DNA of 64,000 nt from positions 1 to 64,000 of the forward strand of contig NZ_FUYX01000015.1 of assembly GCF_900168195.1 (NCBI RefSeq). Reading direction: 5' to 3'. The notes below the pieces were generated by a model, which was not told the origin of the DNA, ran no database searches, and saw only the letters and a list, made by a program, of their open reading frames with translations. Shown here one piece after another: positions 37,431 through 46,651 of this stretch. The stretch is from Allobosea thiooxidans (GTDB taxonomy: Bacteria; Pseudomonadota; Alphaproteobacteria; Rhizobiales; Beijerinckiaceae). Both the position numbers and the translations under genes were made by a program. Numbering within the stretch: the first letter of the stretch is position 1; each line of letters begins with the position of its first letter.

Positions 37431-38083
37431 TTCTGCAGCCTTTCGATCATCCGCATGAGGACGGTGTAGCCCCAGATCAGCGCCACATAGAGCAGTGCCG
37501 CGCCGGTATAGAATTCGAGCGGGCGGAAGAACTGGACCGTCAACTCCTGCGCACGGAACATCACCTCGGGCACCGCGATCAGGACCGTCACCGTCACGTT
37601 CTTGATCACGGTGATGTGGACATTGGTCAGCGAGGGCAGGGTGGCGAAGAAGGCCTGCGGCAGGGTGATGTAGCGCATCACCTTCCAGCGCGAGAAGCCG
37701 AGCGACTGTGCCGCCTGTGCCTGCGTCTGGGGGATCGCCTCGAGCCCGCCCCTGAAGGCCTCGCAGGCGAGGGCCGCGCCGTTGAGCGAAAGCGCGATGA
37801 TCGAACTCGCCGTCGGCGAGAACGAGGCGCCGGTCAGGATCGGCAGCACGTAGTGGATCCAGATCAGCAGCACCACCACGGGCAGCGTGCGGAACAGGTC
37901 GACGAAGACGATGGAGACGCCGCGCACCAGCCTGCGGCGCGACATGCTCATCGCGGCCAGGGCGACGCCGATGAGCGTCGAAAACAGGATGGCTGGAAAG
38001 CTCGTCCACCACGCATGCCACAGCCCCCAGGCGAGGTATGGCCCGTAATCTGTGAGAACGCCGAATTGAAAGGTGTAGTTCAT
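37415..38083 (-). CDS. Polar amino acid ABC transporter permease
   Basis: A 222-residue permease of the HisMQ family with about five transmembrane helices. The conserved FRTLPVVVLLIWIHYVLP and the docking loop with EAIPQTQAQAAQSLGFSRW are diagnostic. I chose the ATG at 38083; the longer frame upstream runs through the SBP gene. Only one permease gene is present, so a homodimer is likely, whereas many amino-acid importers use two different permeases. Confidence 0.92.
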   Translation of the reverse strand: MNYTFQFGVLTDYGPYLAWGLWHAWWTSFPAILFSTLIGVALAAMSMSRRRLVRGVSIVFVDLFRTLPVVVLLIWIHYVLPILTGASFSPTASSIIALSLNGAALACEAFRGGLEAIPQTQAQAAQSLGFSRWKVMRYITLPQAFFATLPSLTNVHITVIKNVTVTVLIAVPEVMFRAQELTVQFFRPLEFYTGAALLYVALIWGYTVLMRMIERLQKWQPI

Positions 38084-38157
38084 GTCCTGACCCGGCCGGA
38101 AATGCTGGCGGATGGGGCCGTGCCGGCGAGCGCGACACGGCCCGGATTGGCGGGCGG

Positions 38158-38970
38158 TCAGCGCGGCCCGGTGGCGAGCTCGGGCGGCAGCTTCCACTTG
38201 TCGGCGAGGCTGCGGTACCAGCCGCGCAGCTGCATCGCCCGGACATAGGTGTTGAGGAACACGACCAGATCGAGATCGCCGTAGCGCACAGCGTGGTTCA
38301 TGCTCGTCCACTCGGTCTTGTCGGGGGCGAACCGGACATTGCGCAGCTCGGTCGGCCGTTCCTCGGCGCGCAGTGCGTTCGAGACGGAATCGCCGATATA
38401 GGCGGTCGAGCGCCCCTGCATCACCTCCAGCACTGCCGCGGCGGTGTCGGAGAGCGGCGTCACCTTGGCGTTCTTGAAGCTGCGCTGGGCGAATTGCTGG
38501 GCGGCGGTGCCGGTGACGACCGAGACGACATTGCCGGCTTTGTCGAGATCCTCGAAATTCTGCACCGGGCTGTCGGCGCGCACCATCGCGGTCGAGGACA
38601 GGTAGCCGATCGGGTCGGTGAAGGCGACGGCGGTGGCGCGCTCGGGCGTGGCGCCGAGACCGCTCATAACCACGTCCCATTGCCCGGCCTGGAGTCCGGC
38701 GACCAGCCCGCTCCAGGTCGTGTTGACGAACTGGACCTTGATCCCGGTCATCTGCTCGAAATTGCGGATGTCGTCGGCGATGAAGCCCTCGTACTCCCCG
38801 GTCTTCGGATTGAGCAGGACGAAGCGGTTCCAGGGCGCGACGCCCACGACCATCTTCTTCTCCTTGATGATCCGATCCAGCGTCGGTCCGGCCTTGGCGG
38901 CCGTCGCCGAGAGCGCTGCGGCTGCCGCGAGAGCGGCCGCCATGGTCATGGCTGCGATCCGTTTCAACAT
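38158..38970 (-). CDS. Polar amino acid ABC solute-binding protein (family 3)
   Basis: A 270-residue periplasmic binding protein. Residues 1 to about 27 are a signal peptide ending in AKA. The family 3 pattern is clear: VVGVAPWNRFVLL, GFIADDIRNFEQM and the block around VVMSGLGATPERA, which carries the usual ligand Arg region. It precedes the permease and ATPase on the minus strand, so SBP, permease, ATPase are co-transcribed. The ThDP enzyme gene ends 65 bases upstream of it, suggesting one operon that imports the substrate and decarboxylates or condenses a derived keto acid. Confidence 0.93.
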   Translation of the reverse strand: MLKRIAAMTMAAALAAAAALSATAAKAGPTLDRIIKEKKMVVGVAPWNRFVLLNPKTGEYEGFIADDIRNFEQMTGIKVQFVNTTWSGLVAGLQAGQWDVVMSGLGATPERATAVAFTDPIGYLSSTAMVRADSPVQNFEDLDKAGNVVSVVTGTAAQQFAQRSFKNAKVTPLSDTAAAVLEVMQGRSTAYIGDSVSNALRAEERPTELRNVRFAPDKTEWTSMNHAVRYGDLDLVVFLNTYVRAMQLRGWYRSLADKWKLPPELATGPR

Positions 38971-39035
38971 GCTGTTTCCCCTCCTTGTTCGGGGCTGTCT
39001 CTCCGGCAGCCCTTCGATTCCTTGCGCACGCGGCT

Positions 39036-40736
39036 TCAGTGAACGGCGTCGGCGGCGAGGATGCTCTCGAAGCCGACGATCGGCGCCGTTGCGTCGGGGT
39101 CGATCAGGACATCGAGCACGTAAGGCCCCTTCGCCGCCTGGCCGCGTGCAAGGCCGGCGGCGATGCCGGCTGGGTCGGCGATGCGCTCGCCTTCGCATTT
39201 CAGCGCGCGGCCAAGATCGGCGAAGTCGATGTCGAGGAAGTCGCATTCGAGATAGCGGCCCATCACCTTCTGTTCCCAGTGGCGCTGGAAGCCGAGCGTG
39301 CCGTTGTTGAAGACGACGACCAGGACCTCGATGCCGTAGCGGGCAGCAGTCTCCAGTTCGTTGAAGACGTAGCCGAAGGCGCCGTCGCCGGTGACGCAGA
39401 CGATCTTGAGCGAGGGATCGGCCATCTTGGCGCCGATCGCCGCCGGCAGGCTCCAGCCGATGCCGCCGGTGCCGCGCGGCGAAAGGATGAAGCGGCCGGC
39501 CTTCGGTACGTCGATATGGCTCATCGCCCAGCCGGTGACGTAGCTCGCATCCGTGACGATCAGGGTCTTCTCGTCCGTCCGCGCCGAGATCTCGGCGAGC
39601 AGCCGTTCCGGCCGGATCGGGGTCTGGTCGGATTCGGCGACGGGCGAGAATTCTTCACGCCAGTCGCAGGTCAGGGCGTAGAGGCGCTCGCGGCTCGCCG
39701 CATCGGTGCGCGCGAGCCCGTGATCGGCGCAATGGGCCAGCAGGTCGCGCAGCGTGTCGCGGACGTCGCCGACCATGGCGACATCGGTCGCGAAATTGCG
39801 GCCGATCTCGGCCGGATCGATGTCGAGATGGATCAGCTTGCTGCCCGGCTTCGGCAGCGACCAGTCGCTGTAGCAGATCTGCCCGGTGCGTGAGCCGAGA
39901 ACGAAGACCACATCCGCCTCGGCGAACAGCGTGTTCGAGATGCGGCCGCGGCCATAGCGCCCGCCCGTGGTCGAGCCGAGGGGCCCCGCCGCGAGCGGAT
40001 GAGAATCTGGGATGGCGCCGCGTCCGGTCATCGTCGTCGCGACCGGCATGTCGAACAGCTCCGCCAGGATGCGGATTTCCTCTTCGGCGCCCGAGATGAT
40101 CGAGCCGCCGCCGGCGATCAGCAGCGGCCGCTGCGCCGCTGCCAGCAGCTGTGCGGCGCCGGCGATCGCCTCCCGGCTCGCCCGGACGCGATTGGCGGGA
40201 AATCGGGCATAGGCCGGATCCGCCCAGGTTTCGGCCTCGGCTTCCGCCGCCATCACATCGCCCGGGCAGAGCAGAACGACCGGCCCGGGACGCCCTGTCG
40301 TCGCGATCCGGAACGCCTTGCGCACCGCATCGCCAGCCTGCTCGGGCATGTCGATGCGGATGACTTCCTTGACGTAGGGGCCAAGCGCCGCCGCGTGATC
40401 GAGCGCGCTGCTGGCATGCTTGTTCTTCAGCCGCAGCGCATGGTCCTGCACCAGCGCGATCACCGGGACGGAAGAACGCTGCGCCTCCAGCAGGCCGGTG
40501 ATCAGATTGGTCGCGCCGGGCCCGAAGGTTGCGGCGCAGACGCCGGGGCGGCCGGTCACCTGAGCGTAGCCATGCGCCATGATCGCCGCATGCTTCTCGT
40601 CGCGGACGGTGACGATGCGGGTATAGGACCGGTCGACCGCGTGGAAGACGTGGATCGGGTCCTCCATGCCGAACAGGCACCTCACCTCATAGCTCTTCAG
40701 GGTCGCATAGAGCAGCGCGCCGCCCGTCCCTCGCAT
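39036..40736 (-). CDS. Thiamine diphosphate-dependent enzyme (acetolactate synthase-like)
   Basis: A 566-residue ThDP enzyme with the usual three domains. The PYR domain carries the activating Glu47 in RDEKHAAIMAHGYA. A central domain with an IAGGGSI segment follows, and the PP domain carries the ThDP motif GDGAFGY with a following FNNGTLG. Family relatives include acetolactate synthases, sulfoacetaldehyde acetyltransferase, oxalyl-CoA and benzoylformate decarboxylases; I cannot choose among them. It shares a divergent promoter region with the IclR gene at 40841 and leads an operon with the amino-acid importer. Confidence 0.88.
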   Translation of the reverse strand: MRGTGGALLYATLKSYEVRCLFGMEDPIHVFHAVDRSYTRIVTVRDEKHAAIMAHGYAQVTGRPGVCAATFGPGATNLITGLLEAQRSSVPVIALVQDHALRLKNKHASSALDHAAALGPYVKEVIRIDMPEQAGDAVRKAFRIATTGRPGPVVLLCPGDVMAAEAEAETWADPAYARFPANRVRASREAIAGAAQLLAAAQRPLLIAGGGSIISGAEEEIRILAELFDMPVATTMTGRGAIPDSHPLAAGPLGSTTGGRYGRGRISNTLFAEADVVFVLGSRTGQICYSDWSLPKPGSKLIHLDIDPAEIGRNFATDVAMVGDVRDTLRDLLAHCADHGLARTDAASRERLYALTCDWREEFSPVAESDQTPIRPERLLAEISARTDEKTLIVTDASYVTGWAMSHIDVPKAGRFILSPRGTGGIGWSLPAAIGAKMADPSLKIVCVTGDGAFGYVFNELETAARYGIEVLVVVFNNGTLGFQRHWEQKVMGRYLECDFLDIDFADLGRALKCEGERIADPAGIAAGLARGQAAKGPYVLDVLIDPDATAPIVGFESILAADAVH

Positions 40737-40763
40737 CGTCTTCTCCCTTGACGTCTTGAGTGT

Positions 40764-40786
40764 GTTGCGTATTGTGCAACATGTTG
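40764..40786. promoter_or_regulatory. Candidate IclR operator between ThDP enzyme and regulator genes
   Basis: GTTGC-N7-GCAAC (40764-40780) overlaps the perfect palindrome CAACATGTTG (40777-40786), giving three alternating GTTG/CAAC half sites. It lies 28 bases from the ThDP gene start and about 55 from the IclR start. IclR proteins bind such dyads in divergent regions, so autoregulation plus control of the ThDP operon is likely. Confidence 0.55.
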
Positions 40787-40840
40787 TTTATTCATCGTGG
40801 CGCTGCTTGCGCGCCGCGTCAAGCCGCAATGCGAGGCGGG

Positions 40841-41596
40841 ATGAAATCGATCGAGAAGGCCGTCAGCGCATTGCAGCTCATGGTTGAAACCGGCGGCGAG
40901 CTGCGGGTCGGCGACGTCAGCCGTCACCTCAAGGTGAACCGCAGCACGGCGTCGCGCCTGCTGGCCTCTCTGGCGGGCGGAGGATTGATCGAGCAGGACC
41001 CGCTAACCCAGCGCTACGGCGCAGGAATTCTCGCCGTACAGCTCGCCGCCGGTTTCCACCGCAAGTTCGACATCGTCGAGCAGGCGCAACGGGAAATGGA
41101 GGCCCTGGCGCGGGAGACACAGCACACGGTCTGGTTGGGGGTGCTCTCCGGCGCCGAGGTCGTGGTGCTCAAGACCGTGCGCGGTTCGCAGCCGATCCAG
41201 TTTGCCGTCGAGCCGGGGCACAGGCTGCCGGCGCATGCCGCGGCGATGGGCAAGGCGCTGCTTTCACTCAAGCCGGATCCGGAGATTCGCAGCCTGTTCG
41301 AAGGCCCGCTGCAGGCCACGACGAAGCAAACGCTGCACTCGATCGACGCGTTGCTGCAGGAGCTGTCGCTGACGCGCCTGCGCGGCTACGCCATTTCCGA
41401 TCAGGAGCTCTTCGACGGCGTCAAGGCGATCTCGATCGCCCTCACCGAGCGGCACAAGGGTACTTCGATCGCGGTCAGCGTGTCCTATCCGCTGTTTGCC
41501 CTGGCGGACGGCAATGATCAGCCGATCATCGATGCGCTGCTCGCCTTTGGCCGCCATTTCGGCGCCCGCATTGGAGACGCCAGATGGACACGCTGA
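40841..41596 (+). CDS. IclR family transcriptional regulator
   Basis: A 251-residue IclR regulator. The N-terminal winged helix (about 1-65) has KSIEKAVSALQLM and LKVNRSTASRLLASLAGGGL, and a GAF-like effector domain follows with HTVWLGVLSGAEVVVL and LPAHAAAMGKALL. I chose the ATG at 40841; ATG at 40829 with GAGGCGGG downstream is also possible. It is divergent from the ThDP enzyme gene and probably controls it. The effector is likely a small organic acid. Confidence 0.92.
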   Translation: MKSIEKAVSALQLMVETGGELRVGDVSRHLKVNRSTASRLLASLAGGGLIEQDPLTQRYGAGILAVQLAAGFHRKFDIVEQAQREMEALARETQHTVWLGVLSGAEVVVLKTVRGSQPIQFAVEPGHRLPAHAAAMGKALLSLKPDPEIRSLFEGPLQATTKQTLHSIDALLQELSLTRLRGYAISDQELFDGVKAISIALTERHKGTSIAVSVSYPLFALADGNDQPIIDALLAFGRHFGARIGDARWTR

Positions 41597-41724
41597 TCGG
41601 CTCGCGGTGACGGACCTCCGACGGCGGTTTCTCGCCGTGCCTCAGGTCAGAAGTCTCTGAGCCAGAAAGCGGTCTGGCGCGAATTCAACCTGGGCAACAA
41701 GCCTGCACCTGATTGGTCGCCGGC

Positions 41725-42735
41725 TTAGTGATCGAACGCGATTCCGAGATAGGTGCGGTCGTCGGTCCAACTGTCGTGTGTCGAGCCCTTCACGCTGGCA
41801 TAGGGGCCGATCTTGTCGGGGTCGATCCGCTCGACCTCCGCGAAACTGGCCTCCCACGCCGCCACGCCGAAAGCCTCCGGTTCGGCGAAATAGCCGTCGC
41901 TGAAAAGCTCGAGCCTCGAAATCCCGTTCGCAGGATAATCCGCCGTGAACACATGCCGCTCGGCGAGAGGGAACCCGTCGAGCACGCCATAGCCCAGATC
42001 GCTGCTGGGATGATTGGCGAAGGCGCGCTGGCCGCTGATGCCGCTGTCGACCAGGCGCTCGATCTCGGCCCGCGAGATCGTCGGCATTTCCTCGTCGCAG
42101 AGATTCAGCACATGGGCTCTCACCGTGGCGCAAGCCTCCGCACCCAGCCCGGCGGGCGGCTCGCGCAATCCGTTCCAGACGGCATTGTCCGAGATCCTGC
42201 GCTGGGACAGCGGATCGGCGCGCATCTTGCCGAGATGAGCCCAACACTCGCGCCGGATCAACGCGGTCACGCGGTCGAGCGGCTTTGCCTCGACATGGTG
42301 AATGGTGCCCAGGGTTTTCCCGCGCAATCGGATGCCGGAATCGCCGATCGACACCAATTGAATCACCGGGCCGTCATGATAGCCGAGCGCCAGCGTGCAG
42401 CCGATCCGGGCGGTGGCATCGGTTGACGCCCGTTCCTGCAGGCCATGAGCGACATAGCCCGCACGCAAAGCGTCCCCCAGAACCTGGAGGAGCCTGCGCA
42501 CGCGATCCTGCCCGCCGCAGGCGCTCAGATCCTCTGTCAGGAGAAAACGGGTGACTTCCGTCGCCACCAGACCAGCGGCGTAGCGCCCGGCCCGCATGGG
42601 GCCGAAGCGGCGTCCGCTGCGATCGGTCACGCCATCGATCACGGCATAGCCGCGGCCCGGCAGAATGACGACGCAGTCCTCGTTCTCCTCGGGATGGGCG
42701 AAGCGCTTGCCAAGGCTGAAGCATTCGATCTGCAT
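41725..42735 (-). CDS. PP2C-like protein phosphatase
   Basis: A 336-residue protein with the motif order of the PPM/PP2C metal-dependent serine/threonine phosphatases: NEDCVV (18-23, metal Asp20), VIDGVTD (32-38, metal Asp34), SIGDSGIRL (129-137), ELFSDGYF (276-283) and DDRTYLGI (325-332). The spacing between the fourth and fifth blocks is somewhat large. No signal peptide or sensory domain is seen, so it is a free cytoplasmic phosphatase. It lies 44 bases after the ABC binding-protein gene on the same strand. No kinase gene is nearby. It may act on the transporter or a regulator, or on a small phosphorylated compound. Confidence 0.8.
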   Translation of the reverse strand: MQIECFSLGKRFAHPEENEDCVVILPGRGYAVIDGVTDRSGRRFGPMRAGRYAAGLVATEVTRFLLTEDLSACGGQDRVRRLLQVLGDALRAGYVAHGLQERASTDATARIGCTLALGYHDGPVIQLVSIGDSGIRLRGKTLGTIHHVEAKPLDRVTALIRRECWAHLGKMRADPLSQRRISDNAVWNGLREPPAGLGAEACATVRAHVLNLCDEEMPTISRAEIERLVDSGISGQRAFANHPSSDLGYGVLDGFPLAERHVFTADYPANGISRLELFSDGYFAEPEAFGVAAWEASFAEVERIDPDKIGPYASVKGSTHDSWTDDRTYLGIAFDH

Positions 42736-42779
42736 CGTGGTCGTCTAATCGAGCGGTCGGCGTTTGTCCTGCAGCTCCT

Positions 42780-43766
42780 TCACTGGCCGGTCACCTGCCG
42801 CCACCTCTCGATCATCGCCTTGGCGCCGCCGAGCTCCTCGACGGATTTGAGCTTGACCAGGGTCAACTCGGACAGTGGCTTCACATCGCCGGGAGCGGCG
42901 ACATCCTTGCGCACCGAGCGGCGGCCGGCCTCCTTGACCAGAGCCTCCTGCGTCTTCTTCGAGAGCGCCCAGTCGATGAAGCGCTTGCCCGTTTCCGGGT
43001 TCGGTGCGCCTTTCAGCAACGCCACGCCATCGGGCGAGGTCGTGGTTCCATCCTCGATATAGGCGATCTTCACGGGCGCGCCGCCGGCGACATATTCGAG
43101 CGCGTTGTCCTCGAGCGTCAGGCCGAGCGGCGCCTCGCCATCGGCGACGAAGCGCGGGACCGCGCCGGAGCTGTCCGAGAATACGAAGTTCTTGGCGAGC
43201 TTGCCGTAATTCTCCCAGCCCTTGTCGCCGCCGGCGGTCAGCACCGTCGTCATCTGCTGGAAGGCTGAGCCGGAATTGTCGACGCGGGCCGAGGCGACCT
43301 TGCCCTTCCATTTCGGGTCGGAGAGCGCAGCCCAGGTCTTCGGGATGTCGGCGTCCTTGACCATGCGGCTATTGACCATCAGCACGTAGATGACGGTCGT
43401 GTAGGGCGTCCAGGCAGAGTTGCTGACGAAACGCTCGTCGATGGCGCCCTGGTCCTTGGGGGCATAGGGCACCAGCAGGTCGGCGTTCTCGCCGAGCACC
43501 GAGCCGGTCGCGCTCCAGATCACATCGGCCTTCGGCGCGGCGGCCTCGGCACGAGCCCGGCGGACGACGTCGTTGGAGCCGAGCTGGACCACTTCCGCCT
43601 TGATCCCGGTCTCCGCCTCGAAAAGCGGGATCATCTTCTGGACGATCGAGGATTTGTGGGCGGTGTAGAGGACGACCTTGTTGTCGGCCGCAACGGCCGC
43701 GCCCGCGGCGCCCAGCAGCCCCGCCGTCAGCAGGAGACGCCCCACCCAGTTTTTGCCCGACGTCAT
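42780..43766 (-). CDS. Iron/phosphonate-type ABC solute-binding protein
   Basis: A 328-residue periplasmic binding protein of the family 1/AfuA-PhnS group. Residues 1 to about 26 are a signal peptide ending AVA. The segment VVLYTAHKSSIVQKMIPLFE is typical of Fe(III) and 2-aminoethylphosphonate binding proteins, and ASARVDNSGSAFQQM and GLTLEDNALEYVAGG fit the ligand cleft. The ATG at 43766 follows GGGAAG. I do not see the paired tyrosines expected near the C-terminal part of true ferric-binding proteins, so an organic or phosphonate ligand is favoured. It is divergent from the ATPase and permease genes and precedes the PP2C-like gene. Confidence 0.88.
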   Translation of the reverse strand: MTSGKNWVGRLLLTAGLLGAAGAAVAADNKVVLYTAHKSSIVQKMIPLFEAETGIKAEVVQLGSNDVVRRARAEAAAPKADVIWSATGSVLGENADLLVPYAPKDQGAIDERFVSNSAWTPYTTVIYVLMVNSRMVKDADIPKTWAALSDPKWKGKVASARVDNSGSAFQQMTTVLTAGGDKGWENYGKLAKNFVFSDSSGAVPRFVADGEAPLGLTLEDNALEYVAGGAPVKIAYIEDGTTTSPDGVALLKGAPNPETGKRFIDWALSKKTQEALVKEAGRRSVRKDVAAPGDVKPLSELTLVKLKSVEELGGAKAMIERWRQVTGQ

Positions 43767-43878
43767 GATGCTTCCCGATCCTCCCCCAAGGCGTCGATCT
43801 ACGCCGACGATGAACAGCCATCTTGCCGTCCAATCGCGGCCATGCGCAACTAGGGAGGGGCGGGGATTCTTTGCCGGC

Positions 43879-44922
43879 ATGGCGTATCTGAATGTGGAAG
43901 GCGCAATCAAGCGCTACGGGGCTACGACGGCACTGAACGGCGTGTCCTTCAGCGTCGCGAAGGGCGAGTTCTTCACGCTGCTCGGCCCATCCGGCTGCGG
44001 GAAGACGACCCTGCTGCGATCGATCGCAGGCTTCTCGCAACTGTCGGAGGGCAGGGTAGCGCTCGATGGCGCCGACCTGCTCGCGGTGCCGCCGCACAAG
44101 CGCGACATCGGCATGGTCTTCCAGGACTATGCGATCTTCCCGCATCTGACGGTCGCCGAGAATGTCGCCTTCGGCCTCAAGGCGCGCAAGGTCGCCACCT
44201 CTGTTATCCGCGACCGCGTCGCGGAGGCGCTGGCGACCGTTCGGCTGTCGGCGCTCTCCGAGCGGTTGCCGGCGGCTCTCTCGGGCGGCCAGCAGCAGCG
44301 CATCGGCATCGCCAGGGCGATGGTGGTGAAGCCGCGCCTGCTTCTCATGGACGAGCCGCTCTCCAATCTCGACGCCAAGCTCAGGCTCGACCTGCGCGAC
44401 GAGATCCGCGACATCCAGCGGACGATCGGCATCGCCGCGATCTACGTCACCCATGATCAGGAGGAGGCGCTCGCCATTTCCGACCGGATCTGCGTGATGG
44501 ACGGCGGCTCGATCGAGCAGATCGGCACGCCGCAGCAGATCTACGGCCAGCCGGCGACGCGTTTCGTCGCTTCCTTCGTCGGGACGATGAACCTGCTGTC
44601 GCCGGAGGCTTTCGGCCTGCCGGCTGTGCCGGGCGTGGCACAATGGGCCCTGCGGCCGGAACGCCTACGCCTTGCCGAGGCGGGAGCGACAGAGCACGGG
44701 GCCTCCGGCTTTTCCGGCCTGGTCGAGCATTTCACCTATCTCGGCCGCGAGGCCCATCTCACGGTCAAGGCGCAGGGGCATCGGCTCGTCGCGCAGATCG
44801 CTGCGCCCCCGCCTGACCTCGCCATCGAGGCGGGCCGGGAGATCCGGCTCAGCTTCGACCGGGCCGATCTGCACGCCTTCGATGCTGCAGGGCGCCGTGT
44901 CCGGACAGGGCTCGCGGCATGA
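43879..44922 (+). CDS. ABC transporter ATPase (FbpC/PhnT/PotA type)
   Basis: A 347-residue ATPase. Walker A is GPSGCGKTT at 36-44, the Q-loop lies in MVFQDYAIFPHL, the signature is LSGGQQQRIGIARAM and Walker B LLLMDEPLSNLDAKL, with the H-loop at THDQEEA. The C-terminal TOBE region begins near residue 255. The ATG at 43879 is the family-consistent start; longer frames would cross the divergent SBP gene. The stop overlaps the permease start by four bases. Confidence 0.94.
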   Translation: MAYLNVEGAIKRYGATTALNGVSFSVAKGEFFTLLGPSGCGKTTLLRSIAGFSQLSEGRVALDGADLLAVPPHKRDIGMVFQDYAIFPHLTVAENVAFGLKARKVATSVIRDRVAEALATVRLSALSERLPAALSGGQQQRIGIARAMVVKPRLLLMDEPLSNLDAKLRLDLRDEIRDIQRTIGIAAIYVTHDQEEALAISDRICVMDGGSIEQIGTPQQIYGQPATRFVASFVGTMNLLSPEAFGLPAVPGVAQWALRPERLRLAEAGATEHGASGFSGLVEHFTYLGREAHLTVKAQGHRLVAQIAAPPPDLAIEAGREIRLSFDRADLHAFDAAGRRVRTGLAA

Positions 44923-46592
44923 GCGCGGTCGCCTCTCCGGCCCGTTACAGCGGCTGGCGCCCGGACTTCTGGACGCTCGTCGCAATGGCGGCCTGGGCGA
45001 TCCTGATCGTGCTGCTGCTGATCCCGCTCGGCCTCGTCCTGGTCTCCAGCTTTCGCGACGAGAGCGGCCAGCTTACCCTCGCCAACTGGCAGAGGCTGTT
45101 CACCAGCGCGCGCTACTTCAACGCCCTCGTCAACACGCTGATCGTCGGCTTCGGCGGCCTGGCGGGCGCGCTCCTGCTCGGCTCGATCATGGCCTTCTGC
45201 ATGGCCCGCATCCAGATCGCGGGCGGCCGCTTCGTCTCGATGATGGCGATCCTGGCGCTGGTCTCGCCACCCTTCATCGGCGCGTATTCCTGGATCGTGC
45301 TGTTCGGCTCGGGCGGCATCGTCAGGCAGACCCTGATGGGCTGGGGCATCTTCATGCCGCCGATCTACGGCGTCTGGGGCATCCTCATCGTCTTCGCCTT
45401 CAAGTTCTATCCCTACGTCTACCTGCTGACGTCGGGCGCGCTCGCCAACATCAACCGCTCGCTGGAGGAGGCGGCGGAGAATCTCGGGCTGACGCCGTTT
45501 CAGCGGGTGGTGAAGGTCTCGTTTCCGCTGGTCCTGCCGGCGCTTTCGGCCGGCGGGCTGCTGGCGCTGATCCATGCCATCGCCGATTTCGGCACGCCGC
45601 GCCTGCTCGGGCGCGGCTTCAACGTGCTGGCGACCGAAGCCTATACGTCCTATTCCGCCGAGATCGGCTCCAATCTCGGCATGGCGACCACGCTCAGCCT
45701 GGTGCTGATCCTGATGTCGATGGTTTTCGTCTTCATCCAGCGCTACATGTCGCGGCGCAACGTCTACCACAGCAACCTGATCAACCGGCCCGAGAAGATC
45801 CGGCTGCGGGGTTTCGCCAATGTCGCGGCCCATGCCGCGGTCTACTTCATCGCGTTCGGCGGTGCGATGCCGGCGATCATCGCGGCGATCTACTCGATCA
45901 GGAAGACGAACGGGCCGGTGTTCCAGCCCGGCTTCGGTCTCCAAAGCTACAGCCGCATCATCGCCACGCTCGGCGATGTCGTGCGCAACTCGCTCCTGTT
46001 CTCGGGCGCGTCCGTCCTGCTGATCGTGGTCGTCGGCACCTTGATCGGCTGCCTGGTCGCTCGGCGCAACACAACCCAGAGTTCGCTGCTCGATGCGACC
46101 CTGATGGTGCCCTATGTCATGCCGGGAATCGTTGTCGGCGTCGCCTTCATCGCGGCCTTCAACACGCCGCCGCTGGTGATGACCGGCACGGCGGCGATCA
46201 TCATCCTCTCCATCTTCATCCGCCGCTTGCCCTATGCGGTACGTTCCTCGGCGGCGGCGCTGAGGCAGGTTGGACCCAGCATGGAGGAAGCGGCGATCTC
46301 GCTCGGATACAGCCCGGCCCAGGCCTTCCTGCGTGTCACCATTCCATTGATTTTGCCAGGCATCGTCGCCGGCGCGATGCTGTCCTTCGTGACGGCGGTC
46401 AACGAGCTCTCCTCGTCACTTGTGCTCTATGTCGGCGGTACCATCACCATGCCGGTCAAGATCTACATTGCGATCAATGACGGCGACTACGGCACGGCGG
46501 CGTCGCTATCGACGATCCTGCTCGTGCTCAGCGGCAGTGCCATATACCTGGCCTTCCGCCTCTTGGGGCGCGACGAACGCGCCTTGCTGTAG
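44919..46592 (+). CDS. Fused two-domain ABC permease (FbpB/PhnU type)
   Basis: A 557-residue permease with two binding-protein-dependent transport domains on one chain. The first has its docking loop at EEAAENLGLTPFQRVVKVSF, the second at EEAAISLGYSPAQAFLRVTI. About twelve hydrophobic segments are present. This duplicated form is typical of ferric-iron and 2-aminoethylphosphonate importers. It pairs with the ATPase at 43879 and the divergent SBP. Nothing follows on the plus strand; the next gene is convergent. Confidence 0.93.
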   Translation: MSAVASPARYSGWRPDFWTLVAMAAWAILIVLLLIPLGLVLVSSFRDESGQLTLANWQRLFTSARYFNALVNTLIVGFGGLAGALLLGSIMAFCMARIQIAGGRFVSMMAILALVSPPFIGAYSWIVLFGSGGIVRQTLMGWGIFMPPIYGVWGILIVFAFKFYPYVYLLTSGALANINRSLEEAAENLGLTPFQRVVKVSFPLVLPALSAGGLLALIHAIADFGTPRLLGRGFNVLATEAYTSYSAEIGSNLGMATTLSLVLILMSMVFVFIQRYMSRRNVYHSNLINRPEKIRLRGFANVAAHAAVYFIAFGGAMPAIIAAIYSIRKTNGPVFQPGFGLQSYSRIIATLGDVVRNSLLFSGASVLLIVVVGTLIGCLVARRNTTQSSLLDATLMVPYVMPGIVVGVAFIAAFNTPPLVMTGTAAIIILSIFIRRLPYAVRSSAAALRQVGPSMEEAAISLGYSPAQAFLRVTIPLILPGIVAGAMLSFVTAVNELSSSLVLYVGGTITMPVKIYIAINDGDYGTAASLSTILLVLSGSAIYLAFRLLGRDERALL

Positions 46593-46651
46593 GCGCAACG
46601 CATGGTACCGGCGTGCGGTGCGTGACGTCGCCTCGGTCGTATCGGGGTCCG

